A DNA stretch of 64,000 bases from Hippasteria phrygiana. Taxonomy: Eukaryota; Echinodermata; Asteroidea; Valvatida; Goniasteridae. The notes below the pieces were generated by a model. The model was not told the DNA's origin and did not search any database. It saw only the letters and a program-made list of their open reading frames with translations. The stretch lies in assembly GCA_037893225.1 (NCBI GenBank), contig JAZGUH010000085.1, positions 558,001 to 622,000 on the forward strand, given 5' to 3'. A program made the translations under genes and the position numbers. Below, piece by piece: positions 19,801-30,954 of this stretch; position 1 is the stretch's first letter; every line of letters starts with the position of its first letter.

Positions 19801-22800
19801 CTCAGTTTTCCTTGTTTGATTTTTATTTTTTTTATTTATTTTTTTTTTTTATTTGACAAATATAAATTATTGGATATTTTCTTTCAACAGTTAGCAAGGA
19901 TGCCTTGAGGTTGACAGTGGAGATGCTCAGAGTGTTTGCAGCAGGTAAAAACTTTTATTATTCCATTCTTGCAGGTAGTGCTGATGTTTTTTTTGCCGCT
20001 GCTGCTTAATATTTACTGTTTATTGATATTTTTCTGTCATGATCACCTCTTTCATTTGTATTCCATGCCCACGATTTAGATTAATAGTCTCAAGGATTTG
20101 GATGAGTAATGTACTTGACCTACCACATCCCACCATATACTATCTAGGTTTCTAACCCTGCCAGACGCAGCACAGTGCATCTGTGCTGACAGCTCCACTT
20201 TGCTAGACTTTTCCCATGATAAAGTCAATGTGATAAAGTATGCAATCTGATGCGTCTGGCAGGGTTTCTAGCCAAAATACCCTGGAGGATAGGGTTAAGG
20301 GATAGTTTTAGGTGCATAGGGAAAATGCTAAATTGATGAGTTGGTAACTTGAGGTTTACCTCACATTTTAAGGAATGGTCCGACAGGGAAACTTGTGCTT
20401 GAAAAATATGGAATGATACAGCGGAACATTCTCATGGGAATGGCAGTTCCTGGTGGATTGCTAACCGTTCCGCCAGGAACACTGAGTGTGCCCAGCGTAA
20501 CAGCCAGTGTGCCCATCAGAACGGTCCAACTTGTCTGTCTTCTGAGACCCTCCCTAAGGAGACGGGATTGCTTTTTTTTTTTTTTTTTAAACAATGAATT
20601 CATTTTTTATCAATTTGTTTGTCGTATTTTTGGGGTAAAATGTTAACTGTTTTGTTATTACATCAATATTATTTCTCTGTTCTTGTGTAATTTATGTTTT
20701 TGTTCATGTGTTTAATTTATTTATTTTGAAGAATGACATTCACATTTAGTTAGAATGTATTCAATTTTGAATTTTATTTATTTATTTTGAGTACCATACA
20801 GTTGGGAAATCCCCTTGACAGTACTTTGTTTCTTTTGGCCGATCCTTCAGGAGGTGTTTAGTTTCTTTGTCACTTTTAGCCATTTCACACTATACTCTTA
20901 CCCGGGTAATTGTGGGGTTAACAAAAAATGTAACCCCGATATTACCCGGGTAATATGGCGTGTTCACACTACGCTTCTCGGGGTTAGAAATTCTCCGGGT
21001 TAACTGCTTAAAACCCCACTTAACCCGGGTAATTTCTAACCCTGCTCGCTAGGTGGGTTAACCCACCAATCTTGGGGTTGACGGCGACCTTGATATGATT
21101 CTCCGGGTTATCATCAATAGTGTGAATGCTCGCTGACATCATGAGAAGAAAAAAAATTAAGATGTATTTTTAATTTTGTTTTAGTATAATTAATCTTACT
21201 TGCAAGTCTCAAAGTGAAAATTACATTATGGTTCAGGGTTTTGGGAGGGCATCGGTAAAGCAATGCACATTCAATGCACAGTTACAAGTTACCCGGGTGC
21301 GCGCTGAATTGGATAAGCTGAATTGCAGGGTTAATTTGTAGTGTGAAACCGATTCTCCGGGTTAGTTTCTACACGAGTAATGGACTGCGAACCGGGTGAT
21401 TAATTACCCGGGTAAGTTCAGAGTAGTGTGAAACCCCTATTTGTGTCTTCTATTTTGAATGTACAAATGTATTTCTTGTATTTTTAAAAATGTAAATTCT
21501 GAGAATTAAAGTAAATGACACTTTTGCTTTGTTTCAGAGGGTGCTGCTAGGGCAGCCCAACAGTCTAAGTCAGAGTCCGGTACGGTGGTGGAACCAAGAC
21601 ATTTTGAGAAGGTCTTACCCCAGTTGGTACGTACACTTACCAGCCATGTCAGGAGCACAAATTGTTTTTCTCTCTCTTTGTACCACATATTAACAATTGG
21701 ACCTGCAAGGCAGGTTCTTAGACTTTCAGAGGTGGCCCAGCTTGGTTCCTCCAGTTAGGGTGTTTGTGTGTGAAACTCAGTTTCCACCAATACATTCTAG
21801 CTGTACCTAGATGTAGAACAAAAAGCTATGCCAATAGCTTTTTCCCTTATTCTGGATCTTATTCTGCGATCCTCCCTGCTTCAACAGGAATATTAATTCC
21901 TACTTTTTATCTTTGATTTCTTTTCTTTTTTTTTGGCTTTTTCTTTTTTGTGGCTTTTAAGGGCCGGTCACACTGGCCACGATAACGAAAACGATGCGAA
22001 TAAACACTTCCTATTGGTGGATGGAACGCGCGTATTACACGCGCGACAATTCCACCAATCAATACCGTTTATTCTCACCGTTTTCGTTATCGCGGCCAGT
22101 GTGACCGGCCCTTTAGCCTTGTTCGGGGCGAACTTGTATTAACAAAGCAATGTGCTTGTCAAGCAACAAATGGCTCAGAACCAGCCACAAGTATATTGCT
22201 TTGCATTTTGGCTGGTAACCAGTTTTCTTGGGAAAGCTTTTCCGTCTCAGCTCCAAGAATTAAGGCCCAGTCATATCATATTATTTTTGTTTTCAACATG
22301 AACAATGAAAACTGGCAGGAGCAGGGTTTGAACCTGCAACCTCCGGATTACCATACCTGTGCTCTACCAGCACAGCTATCTTGCTGTATGTTGGCTATTT
22401 CCCAGTCTGTCAGTATCTTTGTTCTGGGGAGCGTCAGTCAGAATTAGCTGTAAACCTGTGGTGCCGTATTGCCCAAGATCACTCCCCAATTTTACACTAC
22501 GTCCTGGTTCAAATCCCGCACCTGCCAGTTTTTTTGTTCACTCGGTAAAGGATTAAATTGCCTATTCACTATCCATTGGGTTTTTTTTGTAGCAGGCCTT
22601 GATAGCACTAGCCTGGCATACAAATTCTAGTAAAAAATTGCTCCGGGCTACCCAAATTTGCTTCCTTGGTTGCCCGGTGGGCTAGTGAAAATTTCAGTAA
22701 CCTACCTGTTGAAATTTAGATCAAAATCATGACTCGGTGACCACTGATTCAAGCGACTTTATCAAGACAGTAGGTAATTCCTTCTAAGTCATTTACCACC

Positions 22801-23407
22801 GTCCTTTTATTTTCCAAAATATCAACTTCATGACTGGTGCACCAAATAGAACTTAGACTAAAAGGAAAAAAATACATAAAAAAAATAATAAATAAAACCC
22901 CAAAATGTGTGCGGGCTAGTAAAACTCCAAACAGGCTAGTAAAATCTGCAGTTAGCCAGCCCAGTGGACCAGCAAGGAGAAAAATTCAGTGCAAGGCCTG
23001 CCAAGATAGTTTTGGCAGGTAGTGAGGTTTATTGTTGGAACTCCTTGTCAAAGAGTAAAATTACGATAGGATTGGGATAGGTATTTTTAATATGACAAAT
23101 ACCGTAAATGTCTTCCCTTTGGATTTGTACCTTCCTCCTCTTTCATATCCATGGTTCCTGGTTCGATTCCTGCCTGGAATGCATGACTGAATGGGCATTT
23201 ACTCCCGAGCCTAACATTTTTCCTATTGTGAATTATTGTATTTTGTTAACCCGAACAGTCCTGAATCCTCCAAAACTATATTTAACACCACCTAGGGAGT
23301 TACGATTAACTAGTATTTATAATACTTTTAATTTGTATAATTTATAATAATCTGATCTGATCTGATTTTTGTTTTGATTTTTTTTTTTACAGCTTCTGGA
23401 CTTTTGA
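16836..23407 (+). CDS. CENPX: CENPX (MHF2), histone-fold kinetochore and Fanconi protein, complete
   Basis: CENPX pairs with CENPS (MHF1) as a histone-fold dimer that binds DNA in the CENP-T-W-S-X kinetochore complex and with FANCM at stalled replication forks. Coding exons: 16836-16871, 18625-18676, 19891-19944, 21538-21626, 23393-23407. All junctions are GT-AG and phases fit, giving 81 codons plus stop, the same length as the human protein. Recognisable are FQDDKTK, SKDALRLTVEMLRVF and the C-terminal HFEKVLPQLLLDF. The ATG at 16836 is the first in frame and yields MAEDGSGATFKV. The gene is divergent from PCYT2 and likely shares its promoter region. Confidence 0.93.
17139..17349. repeat. MITE with GGAAAGAGTTCCATATCCGG ends
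   Basis: The terminal inverted repeats are perfect over 20 bases. A second copy lies at 49036-49238 in the opposite orientation. It is in CENPX intron 1. Confidence 0.9.
17621..17732. repeat. Long hairpin in CENPX intron 1
   Basis: AACGTGCGTGACT...GTCGCCACT pairs with AGTGGCGAC...AGTCACGCACGTT around a loop of about 18 bases. Few mismatches suggest a recent origin. Confidence 0.9.
18018..18158. repeat. TTAA-flanked MITE with telomere-like end
   Basis: TTAA at 18014-18017 and 18159-18162 encloses CCCTAACGTCC...GACTTTAGGG. The inner sequence is an imperfect palindrome built on ACTACAAAATA/TATTTTGTAGT. Confidence 0.87.
18331..18350. repeat. Poly-C tract
   Basis: A run of about 18 Cs in CENPX intron 1, one of many C or G homopolymers in the window. 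Confidence 0.85.
18625..18676 (+). CDS. CENPX: CENPX exon 2
   Basis: It encodes ETVQKLLQSTFQDDKTK, the first histone-fold helix and loop. The donor is consensus GTAAGT. Confidence 0.92.
19636..19822 (+). repeat. tRNA-derived SINE
   Basis: It contains AGCTCAGTTGGTAAAGCGCC and the 3' word TACCTGCTCAGTTTTCCTTG shared with the copy at 13143. The B box is eroded (GGTTCCAGGC). Confidence 0.75.
19891..19944 (+). CDS. CENPX: CENPX exon 3
   Basis: It encodes SKDALRLTVEMLRVFAA, the long central histone-fold helix. The acceptor is CTTTCAACAG. Confidence 0.93.
20156..20294. repeat. 'CCCTAACCCTGCC' family MITE
   Basis: It shares GCAGCACAGTGCATCTGTG and GCAATCTGATGCGTCTGGCA with sister copies and ends AGGG before TTAA. 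It is in CENPX intron 3. Confidence 0.85.
20883..21432. repeat. About 550-bp MITE with ACCCGGG-rich inverted ends
   Basis: The ends TTTCACACTATACTCTTACC and GTAAGTTCAGAGTAGTGTGA are inverted relatives. The interior repeats CCGGGTAA and CCGGGTTA many times. The style resembles PIF/Harbinger-type MITEs. It ends about 100 nt before CENPX exon 4. Confidence 0.75.
21538..21626 (+). CDS. CENPX: CENPX exon 4
   Basis: It encodes GAARAAQQSKSESGTVVEPR followed by HFEKVLPQL, the last helix. The donor GTACGT is in phase 0. Confidence 0.93.
21808..22140 (+). repeat. Dispersed repeat, filled-site copy
   Basis: Homologous to 7117-7325 on both sides of the inserted element at 21960-22112. Confidence 0.8.
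21960..22112. repeat. 153-bp MITE with 3-bp TTA target duplication (Harbinger-like)
   Basis: Ends AGGGCCGGTCACACTGGCC and GGCCAGTGTGACCGGCCCT are perfect inverted repeats. Compared with the empty copy at 7117-7325, it duplicated TTA (21957-21959, 22113-22115), as PIF/Harbinger elements do. Confidence 0.9.
22296..22545 (-). repeat. tRNA-derived SINE (antisense) plus a second tRNA end
   Basis: In reverse complement it carries a B box (GGTTCAAACCC) and a tRNA-like body. At its right side a sense B box, GGTTCAAATCC, with CCTGCCAGTTTTTTTGTTCA marks the end of another copy, so the locus is chimeric. Confidence 0.75.
22593..22999. repeat. hAT-like MITE ('CAGGCCTTGA' ends)
   Basis: Ends CAGGCCTTGATAGCACTAGC and GCAAGGCCTG are inverted. 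The interior repeats GGGCTAGTAAAA. It is a short relative of 50761-52148. Confidence 0.75.
23393..23407 (+). CDS. CENPX: CENPX exon 5 (terminal)
   Basis: A 15-base coding tail, LLDF plus TGA, follows a long T-rich acceptor. It reproduces the invariant C-terminus of the family. Confidence 0.9.
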   Translation, partial: LLDF

Positions 23408-23542
23408 ACATAGTTCGCACCATCACCAAGACGATCTACGAGAGAAGTCCAAATTGTAGAAATTATATATATGTTGAGTAGACAGTGTACGAAGACAGAC
23501 GGAATTTTCTTGGGAAAACAAATCAAAATGTTCATTAATTAA

Positions 23543-23687
23543 AACCCTCCTATACTTATAACTATCACAGCCTATCAAAAACTATTAACACCAACTCTCA
23601 CAGTTTGTGTGTGTTTCAATCTGTCATTTGATAGGTTTTGATCTGTACAGCAGCTGGGTCGATTTTGGCCCTGAGAACAGGAGGGTT
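23543..23687. repeat. TTAA-flanked MITE, 'CCCTCC' family, in CENPX 3' region
   Basis: TTAA flanks AACCCTCC...GGAGGGTT, starting 135 nt after the CENPX stop codon. The interior matches 48891-49034 in reverse. Confidence 0.85.
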
Positions 23688-24027
23688 TTAATTGGCGACA
23701 GTAAGAATCGCAACATGGTGGCAATGTAGTGAGAGTACTTTTGCGATAGGACACTAATATTTTCAAACCATCCATTGCATAGATTGTCTTTTTATAAACT
23801 TCAGCCTCATTTTCTCCTTTTTTGTTGTTGTTTGAGTCATTTTACAGCAGAAATGCTAACAGTCTTTCATAAAAAAGGTGATTTTTTTTTTCATTCTTGG
23901 AAATACAAGTACATGTATTTTTTTTTCTTTTCCCCAAAAGTAGAGCATCTGAGAAAATGATTTTCTTTGTTTACAACTTCTCGTGATGTATGATCTCATT
24001 TAATATCCCCTCTGAATTTGCCTCTCA

Positions 24028-24033
24028 AATAAA
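24028..24033 (+). terminator. Candidate CENPX polyadenylation signal
   Basis: An AATAAA about 620 nt after the stop codon; the 3' UTR would contain a MITE (23543-23687). Confidence 0.35.
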
Positions 24034-24040
24034 CCTGAAA

Positions 24041-26126
24041 ATTACCTTTTTTGTAAAATATACAAAATGGCTGTATGTTTTGTAAATTCGGTGAGACATT
24101 GTACTTGACTCATAAAAATATTTCTTTTTAAATCCAACCTTTTGAAATTATACCAAACCTGAAAGATATTTGCCTTTTATCATATCACTTTTGTTCATGT
24201 ATTTTGACTTTTGTTCAAAACTATTTTTTTTTTACCTCGTTGTTACCAGTGGGATATTGTTTAGACGATGGTGGCAGCAAACATACCGGCCCTTTGATAC
24301 AAATCAGTTGATGAAATCTAAAATGATAATTGTCTCTAGAACAGCCGTTTACCTGCAGTGCACTATTAGGAGATACAAAAAACGTTAAAATCTTTAAATG
24401 TAAAAAGATGTTATTTTCGTGCTTGAGGCACAGAAGCAAGACCAAGCAAAAGCATTTGTGGGTGGAAGCTAGGCTGCAGATGCCCCCCCCCCCCCATTTC
24501 GGGAAAAAAAAAAATAATTAAATAGATTTGCTGATGGTATATTTTTTTTCCATATCCCAATCTAATTTAGATTACTACACAATAAGGAAACTGCATTTTT
24601 AATGATGATTGAACTTGGTCTCAAGGTTACAGCACTTCAATGAAAATGAAATGCCAATGAAACACAGGGACATAGTTTGTTTTGAAATTTGTAAGCTTGT
24701 CAAGGGCGCAACAGTTATTAAAGTTTAATAATCAACTGTATGAAAGTTGATTGGTTTTACTGGTAGGACAATTTTTAAACACTTGACACTCAACAATTTT
24801 TAATGACTACTACATGTGTATTGTATTCCTCAAGTGTTAATTTATCAAGGTAGTAACTAATTGTTCCAACCAAAGATGACGCATGTCCACTTTGAAATCT
24901 CTCATTTAACATTCTAACAGTCAGCAGTGTAACCAGTGAATCAACAAGTATCCAAACTAAATTTCTTGGCTTTTCGGGGAAAAAAAATGGAATTTGTTTG
25001 AAGAATCTGAAAGTGAATGCTGTTAGCCATGGAAGTCTTGCCTCAGCAGCCGAAGGACTGGATGAAGGACAATTTGGATTCTTGTTTTCGGGGATGGAAG
25101 TGGTATTGAACAAACTGTAGTGTTCGTCACTTCAATCATACATGTGCTGATAATCTCTATTGCTGTTGGACACAAGAACGTGGGAGGCTCCAGCAAAACT
25201 GTTTGCATCTGATCGCCAGCACACTCTAGCGTAAAACAACAAGTACTTTGCTCAGAACTCTGACACTTCCAATATCTTCTGCACCTCACAACAGATTTCT
25301 GGTGACTGCAATAACATTTTATGCCACAAGTATCCCCAAGTCTACCACCGGAGAGTTGCTCAGTACCGTCTTAACCAGTTCACGCTGGGATTTTTATTCA
25401 CGAACCTTGATGCCAGCCGGGTTGAGGAGGAATCGGGCCGTAATCTGCGGGTAGCACACCCTGATATTTCTGGCCTCGCTCGCTGCGAGCGGGTCGCGGA
25501 CAGATATTTCCAGCCTCGCTCGAGTGCATGTTTATCAGTCATCCGTTCTGAATACCGCAAAACCTTTGCGTGTACATTGTACACGTCATCCGACGCGAAC
25601 TGGTTAATTTGTGAGATCTATGCTCGAGTCTGAAGTTTGAAAGAGACTACATAAACATTTGCTCTGGCATCTGGGTGTCTCATGGAGGTAGGAAAAGAGG
25701 GTGTCTTAATGCACGGGACCAGTTTTGAGAAGGTACCAATCAAAGGCATCTCAGTTTTTACATTCTGTGGGGCTGAATGTTCATGAATGAACTTGAATTG
25801 AAGACTGTCTCTCTCTCTATAAAGGATTGGAAAAGACCGGAAATGAATTTGCAGTACACACAAGAAGAGTTAGTCAGCAACTTTGTCGGGAAATGTTTTT
25901 CAGCTTTCAAGTATGGACCAGAAGTGGAACAATGATCATAATTTGCTTGCTTTAATGACATCGGCGACAATGTAAATTAGCTACAACCATGTACATGTAT
26001 TTGTTCTTTTAACGTTGTCAGTTGTACTTGTAGTCATTACCTATAATAATAATGTTTTACTTGTAGCAATTTACTTGCAGATTCCCATATGGTTTGTTTT
26101 TGTTTTGTTTAAAGTGTTTAATTTAA
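24041..26126. other. CENPX-GPCR intergenic region
   Basis: No gene is supported. It holds one TTAA-flanked MITE (25375-25603), a C-run near 24481-24495 and otherwise low-complexity or unique DNA. TTTACTTGCAG at about 26070-26081 could be a splice acceptor for a 5' UTR exon of the receptor gene, unproven. Confidence 0.4.
25375..25603. repeat. TTAA-flanked MITE, 'CCGGTTCACG' family, long copy
   Basis: TTAA at 25371-25374 and 25604-25607. CCAGTTCACGCTGGG and GCGAACTGG are the ends, with a duplicated internal CAGATATTTC/CCTCGCTCG segment absent from 7867-7985. Confidence 0.88.
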
Positions 26127-27236
26127 ATGGGATCTGGGTTAACCACTGCAGTTGACTGCCCCGCGGAAAGCACTTACAACATCACGGAAGCAGAAGTTTC
26201 CTCATTCATTTACACACCTGTAGACATTGCCATGGCTGCATACATCATACCGACAATTCTGTGTCTTGGTGTCATCACCAACTCCACGTTTCTCTTCATG
26301 GTGTACCGCGTCCCAAAAATGAGAACAGATACCAATATATATTTGTCAAATTTGGCACTGGCAGATCTCATCTACCTCCACTGCAATGTGGTGTTAGAGA
26401 TATGGCAGTACTTGGCAACCCCACTGAAACATCACTATCCATTTTCGAGTGATATCCAGATGGGAGTTTTCTACTTGGTGACCAACTCTGGCTACTATGC
26501 GTCCACTGTGTTTGTGACTATGGTAGCGGTGGAGAGGTACCTCGCTTTGTGTCATCCCATTAAACATCTGAATGCCCGTGGTCGACGACGCACCTACCGA
26601 TTCACAGCCATTTGTTGGCTAGTGGGGATCGCGTTGGGAGGTATTACTCTGCCTCGTACAACGCGTCTCGGTGTAGAATGCCTGTTGTGGCCAGACAATG
26701 AAAAGTACAAGAGTTTCCCATCATCTATGGCACTTGCAGTACCGGTCAATGACTGGGTGGAGTACTATTCCGTACCCCTCACCCATATCGCCTGGCTGAT
26801 TGCAGTCATTGCTAACGTGTATATGGATATTCGTATCATACATGCATTAGGTAAACGAAAAGTTTTCCACAGAGCAACGCGTACGCGGAATCAAGTTGCT
26901 AAAATGCTGGTTGTGAACGGCGCTGTGTTTTTTGTCTGCCAGTCCACGCTTCCCATCATAGATCTTTATTCCTGGATCTTTAAGGTTGAACACAACCTAG
27001 CGAGCAGGTCTGTCATAATGTGGGTCTTCTTAACTCTCGAGTTGCTTAACACCATTGTCAATCCGCTGATCTACGGTATGATGAGTGCACAATACCGCAC
27101 TGCCTTTGTTCAGGCCTTTAGATGCAAATGCCCAAAGCACAAAGAACAATCCAATAGGTCACAGCTTTTGGCAGTGATTACGGAAAGCATTACAGCAGGC
27201 AAGACAGAGTGCAAAACAAAAACTTCAGTGGCTTAA
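26127..27236 (+). CDS. Rhodopsin-class (family A) G-protein-coupled receptor, single exon, orphan
   Basis: A 369-codon uninterrupted ORF encodes seven hydrophobic segments at about 33-60, 71-95, 113-141, 158-178, 215-240, 257-282 and 298-320. N-glycosylation is possible at Asn18 (NIT). NLALAD (75-80) is the TM2 signature, ERY (136-138) stands for DRY, and NPLIY (312-316) is NPxxY. Cys333 and Cys335 could be palmitoylated. The TNIYLSNLALADL style suggests a peptide receptor, but the ligand is unknown. Odd points: no Cys at the usual TM3 start (Met112 occupies that place, although Cys185 exists in loop 2), and TM6 reads CQSTLP instead of CWxP. The gene is intact, so it may be a lineage-specific receptor. 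Confidence 0.88.
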   Translation: MGSGLTTAVDCPAESTYNITEAEVSSFIYTPVDIAMAAYIIPTILCLGVITNSTFLFMVYRVPKMRTDTNIYLSNLALADLIYLHCNVVLEIWQYLATPLKHHYPFSSDIQMGVFYLVTNSGYYASTVFVTMVAVERYLALCHPIKHLNARGRRRTYRFTAICWLVGIALGGITLPRTTRLGVECLLWPDNEKYKSFPSSMALAVPVNDWVEYYSVPLTHIAWLIAVIANVYMDIRIIHALGKRKVFHRATRTRNQVAKMLVVNGAVFFVCQSTLPIIDLYSWIFKVEHNLASRSVIMWVFLTLELLNTIVNPLIYGMMSAQYRTAFVQAFRCKCPKHKEQSNRSQLLAVITESITAGKTECKTKTSVA

Positions 27237-27574
27237 AATGACCCCCAAAAAATCATTTATATGAAACTGGAGGTTTAAACGGTTGTATAGTTATACTATT
27301 GGAATTTAATACAAAATTAATATTTACATAATCATTTTATTTAGGCCTAATCAAACATTGTATATAATTACAATTAGTTCGTCATCAGAAATCAACAAAA
27401 TTAGCTGGTCTAACGTTTCGAAAAATATAAGCAGGTTCTTTCTTAATTAAAGGCAAATGACAGTACAGTGTATACTACAAGAAACAAACATATAGGACAC
27501 ACAGGCATGTGATGGGGGTACGTAGATGGAGAAACACAAAAGAGGGGTGAACAGTGAGACACAAAAGAGATTAA

Positions 27575-28059
27575 AGGTAGTTTACACGATTGGTCATTGT
27601 TGCAATTTTTAGAAATAGGCGGATTTGGGGTTTAGTATTTTATAGGAAATATCGTTCCACTGACCTGTTCAAAATGTTGCGTTGTTGGATGGCGAAAAAA
27701 CGAGATAAAAACGGCGTTCGTTTTCAACCGTCGGGCGGATGATAGCCTTTTGTCAAGGCGCGCGTGGCTATATATATGGGCGCGTGACGCGCCCCGGATA
27801 TGCCATCATGTCTGGGGCGCGCCACTCGTCCAGGTAGCCACGCGCGCCTTGACTAAAGGCTACAGGCCAGTTTTGCAACGATTGCCGGCTGGAAATCGTT
27901 GGAAAACGATATAAATTTCCACTTTTCTTGACGACAGCACACCTGGTGCCATCATTTCACAGGATGATTGAGACTACTATTAACTTACAGTCTAGCTAGG
28001 GTATTTCGTAATAATTCAGTCAACAAAAATTGGAGGATTACCAATCATGTCCACTACCT
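27575..28059. repeat. 485-bp TTAA-flanked element ('AGGTAGTTTACACG' ends)
   Basis: TTAA at 27571-27574 and 28060-28063 flanks AGGTAGTTTACACGATTGG and CCAATCATGTCCACTACCT. The centre is a palindrome rich in GCGCGC around CAAGGCGCGCGTGGCTA. From memory, ends of this type are abundant in sea star DNA. A partial copy lies at 55410-55516. Confidence 0.85.
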
Positions 28060-28854
28060 TTAAGGATAGGACCGAGTTGCATGAGTCATTCCACAGGGTT
28101 GGGACATGACCATATCATTAAAACTATTACATTTAATTCAGTTATTTCATGTGACATCCGTCTTTGGGTGTGAGATTATTTGAGAAAGTTTTCAATCATG
28201 TAAGTTATATTTTAACAAAATTATGATAAAAAGTGTGTTATTTTGACGTAACAGACGTAACATGGACACGTGTCCAAATGTTTTTGTGTTTTTTTCGACA
28301 CTTTAATAAATAATTAAATATGGGAAATTCATCATGTACACTAATTAAAACACACACTATGCAACAATGAAACACTTTAGTCACGGTAGTCAGTGTCCAA
28401 ATATAGCAGGGATCTGTGGACACCATGATACACCAGGACCATACATATTTCTGCTGTTTTGCTGCATTTGGACACTGAATACCAATTTTGTTTGGTGTTG
28501 CAGTTTGTGTTTTGTAATTACTAAATTAGAATACCGAGTGAGTTTGCATAATTATTTATAGTGTTGAAAATGTGTTTTTTTTAAAGGAAATTAGGGTTGT
28601 GCATCGGAACTGGGTACCCGATTACCCGACCGTTCAACTTTATATTATCGCATCATGGGCGGAGATCCCGTGGGGGATGGGGGGGATATATCCCCCCACT
28701 TTTTGACCTGGGGGGATGACCAATGTAATCATCCCCCCCACTTTTTAAGGGTAGGCGTACTAACTTGCGCAAAGTCCGTAACTTGCCAATACATGTATTT
28801 TTGTTTCGCAATACACGTGATGACTTTCCAATGTTCCCTTTAATATAACAATAT

Positions 28855-28966
28855 CTCCATAAACTAAGCACTAGTTTGCCTGTCCTCACTTTTTCCGGAA
28901 CAAAGAAATAAATGTGAGGACAGTATTGTTCCCTTTTGTATACCCTCTTTTCTGTCCTCACGTGTA
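28855..28966. repeat. Repeat with 'AACTAAGCAC...GTCCTCAC' layout
   Basis: It shares GTGAGGACAGTATTGTTCCC... words with 40525-40634, and ACTAAGCAC with 49262-49370 and 63238-63372. Family type unknown. Confidence 0.5.
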
Positions 28967-29084
28967 ATGCGATACCATGACACCTTGACAGGCCAGCACC
29001 ACGCAGCCCAGCAAGTGCGAGTGTCGTTCGTTTACTTTCCCTGCATTGAGTTTACACGCACTGTGGGCAAGAGCTCGGTATGTA

Positions 29085-29098
29085 CAGGCGCGGATCCA

Positions 29099-29134
<36 letters not shown>

Positions 29135-30516
29135 GGCTGCGGGGGCACGTGCCCCTCCCCCCCGGGTAAATTGAGTCCCAAAAAAAAAGAGAACAAAAGA
29201 AGAGGGGAAAAAAAGAGGGGGAGGTGAGAGAAAAGGAGGGGAGGAGAAGGGCAACCTCCTTAAAAAAAATACCGCCGCCGATATTAAACATCTGCTGTGT
29301 CTACTTTTTGGCATAAAACTACTGAAAAATGCAATAAGAAAAAATAGGTTATCAATCATGCCATGGAACTGAATCCCTCTTTTAAGAGAAAACCGGAGTA
29401 TTTCCCGGATCCCTGGGATTTCAACTCTGTCCATCGATCCCCCTTCAATCCTCCTTGCCGGGTTCGATCCCCTTTTAATCCCTTTGCCGGATCTAGTGTA
29501 AACGCGGTGCATCTCAACATATAATCCCATTACAGGTTAAATGGCCCCAACCAGCAGGAAACAATGGATCACTTGACTAAATGTGCCTAAATCCTCTATT
29601 ATGTCTTGCAGCCGATCTGTTGATGGTTTTAACACAGGGCAAGCCCTTTTCTTGAAAACTTCAACTGAACTGAATTAAAACCAAGACAAATTCCGGATAA
29701 ATTAAAAATGAAGGGGAAAAACTGCAAATTAGACGCCAAAAATGGGGGAGGGAGAAACTTAGATTTTTGTAGTGATGCATGACATGGCAAAAAAATGGCC
29801 AAAAAATAATGGCTAACATAGTGATATATATATATAATGTAATCTTAACAACTCTTTTTTTTTTTTTTTAAGTCGGGTGATAGTGGTCAGGAATCGCCTC
29901 AGATTGCACCACGGAGCATCCAGAATCCAAAATTTTCTGGGGCCCTTAAGCGGGCCCCGTCCCCCACGCCGTAAGGGCTTCGCGCTCGCATTTATTCGTT
30001 TTGGGTGTGCCCCCGTCTAGATTTTTGTAGTCATGACATGGCTAAAATAATCACTAGAAAATAATGGCAAAAATCATGATATACATGTATATATTCTCCA
30101 TAAAATCGTCACAACTTTTGTAAAAAAAAAGTCGGGTGAAAGTAGCCAGGAATAGCCTCAGATTGCACTATGGGGCATCCACACTCCAAAAATTTTCGGG
30201 GCCCTTAAGCGGGCCCCAGACCCCACGCCGTAAGAGCTTCGCGCTCGCATTTATCCGTTTTGGTTTGCCCCCGTCTAGATTTTTGTAGTCGTGACATGAC
30301 TAAAATAATGCCTAAAATCATGATATATATAGTCTCCATAAAATCGTCACAACTTTTGTTTAAAAAAAAAGTCGGGTAAAAGTGGCCAGGAATCGCCTCA
30401 GATTGCACCACGGACCATCCAGAATCCAAAATTTTACGGGCCCCTTAAGCGGGCCCCGGATCCCACGCCGTAAGGGCTTCGCGCTCGCATTTGTCAAATT
30501 CCTTGATCCGCGCCTG
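29085..30516. mobile_element. 1.4-kb transposon-like element with CAGGCGCGGATC ends
   Basis: Left CAGGCGCGGATCCAGG and right CTTGATCCGCGCCTG are inverted. A 35-base poly-G follows the left end. Inside, a unit of about 257 bp is repeated in tandem from 29760 (29760-30017, 30018-30274, 30275-about 30500), each with GGGCCCTTAAGCGGGCCCC-type palindromes. No transposase ORF remains. A fragment recurs in reverse at 62485-62600. Confidence 0.75.
29099..29133. repeat. 35-base poly-G tract
   Basis: The longest G homopolymer in the window, at the left end of the element above. Confidence 0.9.
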
Positions 30517-30660
30517 ATGTCGGAAGGTAGATTGGTTGGTGGGGAGACAGTTTATGCCTCACGACAAGCACAGTAAGGTGGGGAATAGTCGGTCTTTGCC
30601 ACATTAGAACGCGAAAGTTCAGATCCCAACAAAGATGATGGCCTTTTATTTTATTGTGAG

Positions 30661-30686
30661 CCCCCCCCCCCCCCCCCCCCCCCCCC
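30661..30686. repeat. 26-base poly-C tract
   Basis: An uninterrupted C run in the GPCR-RPTOR spacer. Confidence 0.9.
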
Positions 30687-30954
30687 TCGGAAGTATTGGG
30701 ATAAGTACGACTGTGTGTACTCACACGAATATAAACCTGCCCACTTACAGGGTACCTCCATTGTTCGACCCTACTTTCAATCTATTCTCTTTAGTTCCCA
30801 TAGAAATACAATGTATAAACATACATAGCGTTTTTCTTGTCGGGTCCATCAATTTCTATAGACCGACTTGTCGGGTACCAAGTTGTCCATATTTTGTCCC
30901 TTTGCTCCCAGGTGCGTTCACACACATACACCCGAGAGATATGAGGAAAAAAAT

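Noticed and set aside
28958..29530. 190-codon minus ORF rich in Pro and Phe
   Set aside because: It runs through the 35-base poly-G and purine-rich low-complexity DNA; no domain pattern.
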